DNA of 64,000 nt, from NCBI GenBank assembly GCA_016584495.1, contig WAID01000007.1, positions 2,714,001 through 2,778,000 on the forward strand, written 5' to 3'. Shown piece after piece: positions 54,308 through 64,000 of the stretch. Position 1 is the first letter of the stretch; each line of letters begins with the position of its first letter. This stretch comes from Celoporthe dispersa (Eukaryota > Ascomycota > Sordariomycetes > Diaporthales > Cryphonectriaceae). A model generated the notes under the pieces. The model worked only from the letters and a program-made list of their open reading frames with translations. It did no database searches and was not told the DNA's origin. The translations under genes were made by a program, and so were the position numbers.

Positions 54308-57300
54308 TTAACCCGTCCCTCCGACGCCGACCGAGTTCCCCGAAGGCCGCCCCGGCGTCGAGTTCCTCCATTCCCGTCGTTGTTCCTGATCTTCAAAGGA
54401 ACGCGTGACAAAAGGTGACGTCTGAGGGTCATCCGGGTTCCGCCACTTTTGCGGGGGGGTGGACGGGTTCGGCGCCTGGGCGAACGAGGCATTGGGTTCC
54501 TGCCAACCCGGTACCCGTGCCTCTGGGTCGGTCTCTACCCTCCTAGCAAGAGGCCTGGCCGGGTTGTCGATGCTGGCATCGTGAAGGATACCGTGACCGC
54601 CGTTGACCCTTCCGCCGAAGCGCTTCAGGATTTCCTTGCTGGTGATGTCATCCTTGCTGCAGGTAGGGTCGGTCAGGACATCGATGAAGTTATCAGGCAC
54701 CTATGAAAAGAGAGAGAGAGAGAGAGAGGTTAGCAGAGCTTAGGGATCGAGTTCGGGCTCGGGAAGGATGCTCACCAAGCACATTGATTCCACATCGTTG
54801 ATCAAAGTCTCAATGACAATGATGGCCAGCATCGGCTCGCTATCGAGAGCAGGTCCTTTCATGGGGTTATATAGGATGTTGGGCGCAATGACGGTCGCCA
54901 GGTTCTTGCTGTCCATCTTGGACCCAGACTCGTCGTCTACCTGGTGGAAGTTGCTTGCCCATTTGAGGAAGGCAAGAAGAATCTCCAGACAGTCCCGGTG
55001 GCACTTGGGAAGCAGGCAGCACACGAGATGGATAAACTGCCGCCTCCTGTCCTCGTCTTGTATCTTTGCGCCGGTCAACCACAGCCGGTAGAGCTTGTTC
55101 GTCATCAGGGGATCCGGTAGTTCGCGGAGGTACTTCTTCAGCAGTGCCGCGACCTGAACAACGGGCTGGGAGCTCAGGTTGATGTTCTCACAGCCCTCGC
55201 GGTCGATTTTCTCCACGGTCTCATGGAGCTTCTTGATGTTGCCGTTCTTGCGGAACACACCCTCGACGGAGAGATCCATCTTCTTCATGGTAGCCACCAG
55301 GTCGTCGACGATGGCGGGGATACGGAGGGTTCCTGGGCCGATACCATCCGTGGAGTCGGCGCCATCCCGCTCAATGACGATTTCCAGTGGAACGCCAAAG
55401 ATGCCCTTCTTCTTGACGGCTTTCTTGTTATCGTTCTTGAAGGCCTTGCCGAACTTGTTCCAGAAGGTGGCAGGCTTCTTGGACTCGATGAGGTTGATGA
55501 GCTCGTCAATCGTGAACTCGTCCTGTACAATCGGGTGCATCGTGAGGACTGCAAGATGGCGAACGATGAAGTATTCCACTGGTGACAGCTCAGAGAAGTA
55601 CTTGACCCCGCCTCGTTGCGGTGAAGGATCCCCGTAGCCAGGCTCGCCGGCGCGTCCTGCCGAGCGTGACCTGCCCTGGCCCGCTCCAATGTACGGCTCT
55701 GTTGCTGGGGACCTGAACAATTCTTGTCGCCCGGGTTTGTAGGCAGGCCGCTGCTCCCTGGCTTGTTCGGCAGCTACGATGCGGGGTATATCATCCAGGG
55801 TCAAGGCGTCTTGATGACCAAACATGAGATCTGATCCTCCCTCCTCGCCAGGAACCTGGTCTTCCTCGATGGGCTGGCTCTGCATATTACCATGGCCACC
55901 TTCTGCTCCGTCGTCCATCAAGCGCGATGCCCGTGCTTTCCTGAAGCTGGCAGACAAGTGCTTGTCAAGACGGGTGCTCCTCAGGCGCCTCACATCGTTA
56001 AGGGTGTTCTCGTAGGAGGACTCCCGACGGTGGTCGTCCCTGTCTCCAGCGTAGGATTTGGACCGCAGGTCCGACTGAAGACGGGGCGCCTCCAGCGCAT
56101 GGCCATTGGCAGCGTCAAATCCGTTCACCATCGGCTCATCCACTGCAGCCAGGGCGCCCGTACTTTTGAGAATATCCAGCAGCCTCGCCAGTGCCACCTG
56201 CAGCAGGAAGACATACTGCTGCAGCTTCGTGATGTGCTCAAAGGAAGGCGGAGGCTCGTTGCTGTACGGCTCGCAGCTGTTGCAGAGGATGGTCTGGTCG
56301 TAAGTATTGAGCCGGGCCTCCTGTAGACTCCGGCCCAGTTCCTTGCCGCATCGGGTGCAGGTCACACATGCGATGTGCCACCTCTTGTCGCCATTCTTGG
56401 CGCATTCGTCTTCGACAGGCTTCCGGCAGTGAGCGCATTGGTCTGACTCGTTCGCCGCAAGCCGTGACATGGCGGAGGTTAGTTGGAGGGAGCCATCCTC
56501 AGTCTTCAGGGTGTCGAGGTTGCCGAGGTCATCGAGAAACAGATACAGGCCCTCGGAGTGCACCTGCTCTTTTTCTATCCGGAGTGCACCTTGTAGACAG
56601 ATGCGGATCAGGAGTTTGAGGTAGTGGGCGAGGCCTGTCACGAGCGACAGCAGCTCCTGCGTGACCCCAAGCTTGTGGGCATTCTTGTCTTGTGTCTTGG
56701 ACAGGAGGGAGAAGAACTGGACAATCTTCTTGCACAAGAGTTTTGCTTCTCGCGAGTACGACAGGGCTGCAGGAACATTAGTACAAGCCAGGTTTCGGTT
56801 TGGTGGGGGTTTTTTTCTTCTTTTTTTTCCCCCTCAACTACTTTGGAGGCCGGCGGGGGGGGGGGGGGCAACATACGCTTGATGTCGAGTTTGTGCATCG
56901 CGTCGTCCAGCCTGTCCGCCGATCTGAAGAGGATGTCAACGTGCCAGATGAACTTTCTAGCCACAACGACCCCGTCCACATAGGCGCCATTGCTGACGTG
57001 CAACAGCATATCGGATATGCAGGCGGCGGATGATTCCTCAAATGTCGAAAGAACGCTCCATATGCGGTAGACCTTCTCCTCCATCTTCTCTTCCTGCTCC
57101 TTCACCAGCTCCCTGGTCTTTTCGTCATCGACCGGAGGCACTTCGTCCGAGGCATCGCTCGGGGAGGCGAGTCGCACGTTCCAAAACTTGTGTATCATGT
57201 AACACTCCGGGTGCCAATGTTGGTTCTGACCGTTACGGAAGATCTCGACAAACTGCTTAAGAATGGCCGTCTGACATCCGTTACACTTCTGAGCAAATTG

Positions 57301-58017
57301 CGTGGAGTAGTGGTAATGGCAGTAGACCTGGCCATCGTGTTCATAGTAGCTGTCTTGCGCGCCGAAGACAGTCGGGCACAGAGAGCACGTAAAGTGGTCA
57401 ACGTGATATTTCCTCTCCAGCGCCGTGATGTACGAGCCCCGTAGGGCGCCACCGCATTGGTAGCAGAGCAGGCCGAGCCGTCGGAAGTAGTCAGTCTCGC
57501 AGAGGGGTACTGACCCTGACCGTCGTCGTCCTCGGCGGGGAAGAACTTTGAAGCCACGATTTGTCCACAGTCCTGAATTTTGGTGGTCCATTAGGGAAGT
57601 CCTCTGCCATGACACAAACAGCCGCTCAACACTTACCCGACACTTAAAACAGTCCAAGTGGAATGTGCCATCAAGGGCGCGTACGAACTGCCCCGTCAAG
57701 GGCTCGCCGCACTTTTTGCAAGTGCGCTGCCCCCCGCTCGGTGCTCGTCCGTTACGGCCCCTAGATCTGTTTCTCTCCTGGCTCTGGTTTCTTGACCCGT
57801 CCTGGTCCCAGCTCTTATCGCCAGCCCCGGCAGAGGGGGAGAGGGATGGCCTCCTGCCGTCGCGAGAGCCTGGGTTCGAGCGTGGCGGTCTGTAGGGGGA
57901 GTAGTTTCTCGCGTCGTCGGTCGTGAAGCTCCGCTCTGGTGTTCGCCGCCTCGGGCTGCGCTCCCCAGGCAGCCCTGGGGGGCCCGGGGGCCCAGCATCA
58001 TAGTCAGGCCCCAACAT
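54308..58017 (-). CDS. LRG1: LIM-domain RhoGAP, Lrg1 type
   Basis: Four exons on the minus strand: 58017-57637, 57572-56877, 56766-54776 and 54700-54308; 1153 aa after repair. An RS/Pro-rich N-terminus precedes LIM1 (CKKCGEPLTGQFVRALDGTF, about 101) and LIM2 (CYQCGGALRGSYITALERKY), with a third LIM at about residue 468 (CAHCRKPVEDEC, WHIACVTCTRCGKEL). The RhoGAP domain (about 817-1010) has the arginine finger in GVFRKNGNIKKLHETV and LPDPLMTNKLYRLW. Three LIMs plus GAP define Lrg1, which turns off Rho1 and limits 1,3-beta-glucan synthesis and tip growth; Neurospora lrg-1 is the precedent. The frame breaks at G4 57504-57507, inside LIM1 near the intron: one extra base gives QGQYPLCETDYFRRLGLL. 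Confidence 0.93.
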
Positions 58018-60278
58018 GATGGGCGCGCTCCGCGAGAGTTCTCTATCCGTCTCTTTCCCCTTGTGCCTTGCCTGTGCCTGGAGAGGAGAAGGGAAAAAAA
58101 GAAGAGGTGTGGAGAAGTTGTCGGGAGATAAAGTGTCGAGGGGGGGGGGGGCGCCAGCTCACAACAACAACAACAGGAGCCAGTCCGAGCCGGTCAGCAG
58201 CGTCCGTGTCTGTGGCATGAATGACGAGATCCGAGTCGCCAGGCGCTGTCGCAGACGGTTGAGGGGCCGGGTGGTCTTGTCGACTTGGGCCCGGCCTCGG
58301 ATGGCGGTCGTCTCGCGTGGGTAGAGTGAGAGTCGGGAGAAGCGCTCCTTGGCTGGATGATTACTGGAGGTTGGGGGCGGCAGCTGGCATCACCGAATGG
58401 CTGTGAGCAAGGGGCCCATCCACGAGGGCAGTTCGAGTGGGTAGGGCTTGGCGCCGCCGGGTCGTCGTCACAGGTCGTCGGGCGCGGGAGGCGTGGGCGA
58501 GGGCGAGGGCGAGGCAAAGGGGACCCTGGGTGGTCGAATTCGAGGCTGAGGCACGGACGCGAACAGAACAATCCGGATCGTGTTGGTGTTGGTGAGGCGA
58601 GGTCGGGAGTGCGATTGGCACTGGGTGTGGGAGAGGGGGTGGGGGTGGGAGAAGAGAGAGAGAGAGGGAGAGAGAGAGAGAGAAAAGAGAGAGAGAGAAA
58701 GAGAGGGTAGAGGGTAGAGGGTAAACGGGGGTTCGAGTGGGAGAAGCGATCGACAAGTCCCCGCCTCTGGGAGGGAAGGGCAATTTCCAGGCGGGAAGAG
58801 AAGGCGGCGTGCCGTAAGCTGAATAGGAGGGGAGGGGAACAGAGAGAGAGAGAGAGAGATAGAGAGAGGCAGAGAGGCATGAGAATCAAATTCGATAAAA
58901 CAAGGCCCCCATTTCCCGCTCGGCCAGTGCCAAGGGCAGTCAGTCCCAGTTCCCAGATCGATCAATGACCGTCGTCGGGGAGCGGTGGTGAGGTGATCTG
59001 TACTCGGTAGGGGTTTCTCAAACCAATTCCAACGCCCAGATGGCGGCCCTCCGAGCAGGTGAAGAGACGTGATGCGGAGGGAGATGGGCTTCGAAAGAAT
59101 GGGCACCAACTACAAGAGAGGAGAGGACTCGTCCAGCGTCCGCCGTCAGGGCTTAGCGTTGACAGTTCAGGTACGCCGTGTCGCCCTGCACACTACGGGT
59201 GGTAGTACTCTGTACCTAGGCACTAAACCGCTTAGGCACTGCTACTATTGTACCATGATACACTGCTACGGTGTGGTGGGTAGGGGTCCCTATGGCAGGA
59301 AGCCCAGCGCCCTTCCCTAGGCTCCAGGTCAAGCAGCAGGACAAGAGGTCAGCCGCTCTCTCCCTCCTCCCTCTCTCTGTCTCTCTCTCTCTCTCTCTGC
59401 GTGCATCTGCGTCGAGCCTCTGCGGAGGGCGCACACCTCGATCATCTTGAGTCTCATCTACAGGGTTGCCTGGGTAATTTCAGGGAGCCGCCAGGGACCA
59501 CCTGGACAAGCACCCGCACGACGGACAACGAGACGGCCCAAACGCTAAGCCAAAGGGAGGGATCAGTGGCCTGTGCATCGGGAGTCGTCCCCCTGTGCCC
59601 CCCTGTGCCCTTGCCTTGGGCCCCTCTGTCCTCACCGAGACGAGACGCTGGGACCGTTTTTTTCTTCTTTTCTTTCTCCCCCCTCTTCTAAGGGGGGCTA
59701 CCCATTGGCAACCGCGGTAGTGGAAACACTGGCAATCTTTAGGCCGAATGACCACCGACAAAAAGTCAGCGCCATTCCGGATCTCGACGGTTTTTTTTTT
59801 CTCTCTTTCTATTTATGCTTAAAACGGAGCTTACTACCCCGTCTACCCAGCCCTCGCTCTTGCAGGCCGTAGCACCGCAGTAATGGCCAGCGGTGAGCTC
59901 GCGAGGAGCTCTATTTAGCCCGGCCCAAAACACACACAAGACCCATAGCAAAGGGGAATTTATAATAGTAATTTTCTGATTACGTTCTTGCCTGTTGCCA
60001 AAAGACCAAAAAAAAAAAAAGTTTGCAAAAAGATTTCATGCAGTATGTAAACCGATCCGAGGTATGTCCAATGTGTATGTATCCAATAAAAAAAATGAAC
60101 AAAAAATGATGAAAGAAATAAGAAAGAAAAAAGAAAAAAAGAAAAAAAAACGACGTGTGAAAGACATGCGGCCAGCTCCAGATGGAGCGCTCGGACTGAG
60201 AAGTTCCCGGCGCATCCATTACCCTCACAAGATTCGTCGGCCCAGTTCGACAGAGAGTGCCAAGTTGTAGGGTCAGAC
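58018..60278. other. Upstream region of LRG1, downstream of the hydrolase-like gene
   Basis: 2.26 kb between minus-strand genes. Long GA tracts at 58650-58705 and 58838-58868 (CT on the transcribed strand of LRG1, perhaps its leader), A-tracts at 60005-60020 and 60106-60150. ORFs here are repeat-driven. Confidence 0.45.
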
Positions 60279-61911
60279 TTATCTCCCGTAGACCAGCTGC
60301 TTGATCCTCTTCTCGATAATCTCGCGCCCAGCCAACGTCTTCCAGACCTGGTGCGGCGCCTCCCTGACAACGTCCCAATCGTGCAGGTGGTCCGTCAGCT
60401 GTGTGAGGTCCCTCTGCTTGTCCTCCCACTGGCTGTCCCTCCTGATCTCGACCCCAGAGCTAACGACAGAGACAGGAACATCGCGAATCTGGATGGCTCG
60501 GCTCGAGACGACGTCCCTCTTGGTCAGCGAGTCGGCGACGAGGCTCTCCTGGAGCTTGGAAAAGATGTGCTTTCCACCCTGGTACGAGACGATACCCCAG
60601 ACTCTGTCGAGGCTGTCGCGGCCTCGGAAGAGCGCGCCAGAGAGCCGGTCAATGCCCAGCGGCGAGATGATGCCCCGCAGCCAGAGCATGAAGCCGCGAC
60701 CTGGATCACCGACCCGGCCCAGGAGGTCTTCGTGTAGAGGGTCGATCAGCACCATGCCCTTGATCGCTACACCGTGGCGGGAGCTGAAGACCCGTGAGTA
60801 GATGGAGCCTATGCCTGCGCTCGCAAGGACCCAGGGCCCTTCCTCTCCAGCGCGCGCAAGTGCTTCGCTGAGAGCATCGGCGGCCTGGCTGGCTGAGAAT
60901 GGCGATGGCGCCGTGTCGCTCTATCCATCCGTCAGCCTCATCCCTGCTTGAAATGGTTCTAGTGGGGAAACTCACCCACGCCATCCCGGGCCGGTCTGCG
61001 AAGCAGTATCTGCTGAAAGACCCGTTGGTGACAGCGTTGTCCGCGAAGTGCCATAGGCCATATTCTACTGGGTCCTCGCCTCCCTCAAACAACACGGTCG
61101 GCAGCTTGTTCCCGTTCGTATCCGTCGTGTTACCGTGACAGTACAGATGAATCTGGTACTTGTCCCCATCCACCCAGTATAGTACGCCCGGGGGTGTGAC
61201 CTGGGCGTCGATGGACCGTTGGATCAGCGTGCAGGTCAGCAGGAAGGCGATGACGGCCAGCACGGCCAGGAAGATCGTCGATAGTAGCACCTCCACCCAC
61301 TCGAACAGCGTCCGTCGCGACTCCTCCCTGCCAGTGAGGCGCTGCTCCTCCTCTGCCTTGCCCCACTGCACAGTCCGGTCCGCTATCAGGGTCCAGGCAG
61401 ACATGAGGAGCGCCCAGATCACGCTGGCCACACCCACCCAGGCTTCTTCGTGCCTGAGCTTGGGGACGGCGAGGATCATGATCATATCAGCCAGCAAGAA
61501 TACGGCCATGATCACGGCGAGGATCCGTGCCGCCTTGGACGGAGCCGAAAAGAACAGCAGCAGCACGATGAGCGTGGTCAGGGCCACGCTCGCAAAGCTG
61601 AAGCCGTAGAAGCCCGATCCCCTCGTCGACAGGCCGGGTGGCGTGATGAAGATCGAGATGAGCAGGAGGACCCACCACAGAAATGCGATGAACGTGAGCA
61701 AGATGGTGAGATATCTCGTAAAGCGGACCGTAAAGAGGTTATACGGCGTCACGGCCGGGTCGTCCGGGCTCAGATAGGCGGCATCGCCGTCCACTCGGTT
61801 CGGTAGCAGCCGAGTGCGCTCGTTTGCCGCAGCTTCGTCGTCATAGGAGGAGGATGGCCGGCCCGAGGGCTCATCATTCTGGTCACCGCTGCCTCCAAAG
61901 ATGCGCTTCAT
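60279..61911 (-). CDS. Multi-pass membrane protein with alpha/beta-hydrolase-like C-terminus
   Basis: Exons on the minus strand: 61911-60976 and 60920-60279, giving 525 aa; the 55-nt intron has branch GCTGAC. A polar N-terminus (GRPSSSYDDEAAANERTRLL) is followed by about six membrane helices (FTRYLTILLTFIAFLWWVLL, ASVALTTLIVLLLFFSA, ARILAVIMAVFLLADMIMIL, VEVLLSTIFLAVLAVIAFLL). The soluble part starts YQIHLYCHGN, PTVLFEGGEDPVEYGLWHFA as in alpha/beta hydrolases, and contains WVLASAGIGSIYSR where a GxSxG nucleophile would be expected; the serine position is not clear, so activity is doubtful. I recall similar fungal proteins annotated as mitochondrial integral membrane protein, without a proven role. 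Frame intact. Confidence 0.8.
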
Positions 61912-62820
61912 CTTCTGGTCGTCTCAGCTCTTCCAGGATGATGATGTCTCGAGATGCCTAACTTGGGTCTGATGGGTGTGCGGCCTGGTCGCTTGGACGT
62001 AGAGAGCTCGAGGGATATATGATTGCGTGACCACGGATCCGTTTGCCAGAGCTTCCCGAGGGTGTCATGATCTCACAGCTGGATCCTGTTGCGTCTAGCT
62101 GGGTGTTATCCCATTTTTGAGCACAAGCCCGTCGTAGAAGCTGGCTTCGATAGCGTTCATGACGTATGTGGTTGCGCACCGTCGCTATCTACCCGTGGTG
62201 GGCTGTCTGGCTGCCAATCGTTGGCGGGCGAGGCGCTAACTAAGTTAACAAGCTAAAGAGTTGCCAAGATGGTGGGTGTAAGAGGTGACGGTGCCGTGAC
62301 TGATCGTGATGATTGTATGGACCGGCCTGGATGCAGAAGGGAGGAGAAAGAAGAAGAAAAAAAAGGAAGAAGGGAAAAGAAGAAAAGGAAGAAAAAAATG
62401 AGGAAAAAAGGTTACTATGTGTGTAGGTCTTGCCAGGGATGTGCAGACCACATCCCGCTGCGGGCGGTCTCTTGGTTACACAAGATGGTCACGCAACATG
62501 CACAGAAACGTGTCTGCTGGGTTCACTGCATCCAGTAGGCATGCTCATGCAGATGCTGATGTCGACAGGCCTGCAGAACCCCAATCCAATTAAGACTTGA
62601 TCATTGAAAGAGTACAATTCATCGCCTCAGCAGCTCCGAACTTCCTTGCTCTTCATGGCGCAAAACTCCTCAAACATTTCGCAAACGCTATGATGTGTAC
62701 TAAATCTCCAGACGCCCCTGAGAAAGAGAGAGAGAGAAAGGGAAAAAAAAACAAAAGGTAATAGAGAAGAAATAAAGATTCCTGTAGCTATATGACGGGC
62801 AGCCACCGCCGTGGCCCCTT
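61912..62820. promoter_or_regulatory. Upstream region of the hydrolase-like gene
   Basis: 909 bp between minus-strand genes; A/G-rich tract at 62338-62410. No gene recognised. Confidence 0.45.
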
Positions 62821-63315
62821 TCACAGAGGATAGGATGGTTGTCGTGATGGGGATGAACTCGGAACTGACGAGCTCACCGAGGGCGACTTGGTACGCGGTG
62901 AACTCGACGGATGAAGCAGGGCATTGCGCGGCGGTCGCTTGAGGCTCCTTTCCTTGGCTCTCTTCCTCGCCAGACTATCTGGATCTGGCCCTGATGCCGG
63001 CCTGATTGCATCGTCTGGTATCGTGGTGGCATATACACTGCGGGCGGCCATGCCGGTCAGTGCATCCATCACCCGCGACAGCTAGAGCCTCCAAGACAGG
63101 GAGGGTAGGAGCGAATGTACATACTCAAGTCTGGCGCTAGCATCCGGATCTCTGGGCGAGATGCCCGCCTTCTCGTAGACCACCTTCTTCTGCTGCTTCA
63201 ACGCCTGGGCAGACGGTTCGCTCGTCAGGATCCAACCCTTCAGCTTCGACAGCCACTGGCCTTTGGCACCCTTGGGCCTTGTGCCTTCTTCCGTCTGGCC
63301 CCTCGTTTCCTCCAT
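62821..63315 (-). CDS. Unrecognised small fungal protein, 151 aa
   Basis: Exons on the minus strand: 63315-63121 and 63081-62821, joined by a short 39-nt intron (donor GTACAT, acceptor CTCTAG). The N-terminal half is highly charged (MEETRGQTEEGTRPKGAKGQ, WLSKLKGWILTSEPSAQALK, KAGISPRDPDASARLEY); the second half has TTIPDDAIRPASGPDPDSLA and a basic tail. The pattern reminds me of a short family conserved in filamentous ascomycetes but I can name no function. The intron is shorter than all others here, so its borders are uncertain; without it the first exon would stop soon after at SWRL. Confidence 0.6.
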
Positions 63316-64000
63316 GCCTCTTCTTCCCGGAAGGAGGATTCTCGACAGTGAGACGAATTATGTCCCCGGCCCGTGGTCTTATACGGAATCGGCGCCGGGC
63401 GTCCCGCGACGCCTTCTTCATATAGGCCCCTCCCCCCTTTGCTGTGCTGCACCGGGCAACAAGAAAAATCTGCCCGTCGGAAGCCGATGTTCAACAGGCG
63501 TCACAAGGACGGGTCCACAGTGCCTCGGCAGCGTACTCGCTGGGGAGGTTGGCCTTGTGATTTGTCTCGTTGCCCGCAGCTTCTCGGTCGCGGTTGCCGC
63601 CTGTTGACTGTCCCAACTCGGAGCACATGTCGGCGGCCCGCGGCCTTTAACGTATCGACGACGTCCTGCACCTGCTGTAGCACCTTTGCATGAATCCTGA
63701 AAATTAACGAATGGAAGGGGGGAGGCGCCTTCACATGGACGCTCCAGTCGATAAGGCAGTGCTGCAAACGCTAAAGACCAAGAGGGCAACCTTGGCCGAG
63801 GGGGCTAAGCGACATGGCCGAATCTACACATTCCACCGGGGCCAGGGAGGAGCTGAGGATGCTTATGTAACAACCTCCGAGGGGGGGGAAGACGCGGGGG
63901 TCTTGCCAGGAATGGCCTGACGTTATGGGCGATTCCCATGGATGATATCGGAATTCACGTCTCAACGCCCACCTCCGAGGGCGTTTTGAAGGGCTATGGG
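63316..64000. other. Right-hand end of the window
   Basis: 685 bp upstream of the 151-aa gene. Two short ORFs (for example 63711-63920, plus) have no recognisable content; a gene running past the window edge cannot be excluded. Confidence 0.4.

Noticed and set aside
1..64000. CRISPR arrays, operons, telomere repeats, intact transposases or reverse transcriptases
   Set aside because: None found; the tandem arrays present are microsatellites or one short minisatellite without spacers.
1..64000. A functional cluster of RNA-biology genes (THOC7, elongin A, CstF-64, Leo1, Prp5)
   Set aside because: They are spread among unrelated genes on both strands; chance co-occurrence of housekeeping genes is sufficient.

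Overview
The window is nuclear DNA of a filamentous ascomycete (Pezizomycotina, most likely a sordariomycete). Most genes carry short introns, many of them 55-150 nt, with GTA/GTG donors, CTAAC/CTGAC branch points and TAG/CAG acceptors. Coding sequence is GC-rich, intergenic DNA is full of CT, GA, A and G tracts, and the proteins are the housekeeping and cell-polarity set of such fungi. I recognise no prokaryotic operon, CRISPR array, telomere repeat, rRNA, tRNA or intact transposon.

I support 22 protein genes. From left to right they are: a THOC7-like THO/TREX subunit (cut by the window edge), elongin A, NEDD8, prohibitin-2, CstF-64, a CorA/Mnr2-type Mg transporter, a patatin-like DUF3336 protein, the Paf1-complex subunit Leo1, a Mob2-type kinase activator, the CCAAT-binding subunit HapC (NF-YB), prefoldin 2, Cmc2, a TMEM14 family protein, a large C2H2 zinc-finger protein, an Flc/TRP-like membrane protein, the DEAD-box helicase Prp5, a mitochondrial HMG-box protein, an unrecognised 472-aa protein, the sterol enzyme Erg26, the LIM-RhoGAP Lrg1, a membrane protein with a hydrolase-like C-terminus, and an unrecognised 151-aa protein.

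The genes are independent units, not a pathway cluster. Many are head-to-head pairs sharing a promoter region: THOC7/elongin A, PHB2/CstF-64, Leo1/Mob2, PFD2/Cmc2, TMEM14/zinc finger, Prp5/mtHMG and the 472-aa protein/Erg26. Two long gaps of about 4.6 kb (23.2-27.8 and 35.6-40.2 kb) hold no gene I can recognise.

The strongest whole-window signal concerns sequence quality. At least eight conserved, mostly essential genes (THOC7, Mnr2, Leo1, HapC, the zinc-finger gene, Prp5 twice, Erg26, Lrg1) carry reading-frame breaks that no intron explains, nearly all at short homopolymers or a GC dinucleotide tract. This looks like uncorrected indels in a draft assembly rather than pseudogenes; automatic gene calls here will be truncated or split. 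Biologically the best leads are the patatin-fold protein that has lost both catalytic dyad residues, a TMEM14 gene whose first coding exon is only the ATG, alternative reading of the hapC first intron, and an 14-bp minisatellite in the Prp5/mtHMG promoter. I did not find a clearly new multi-gene system.
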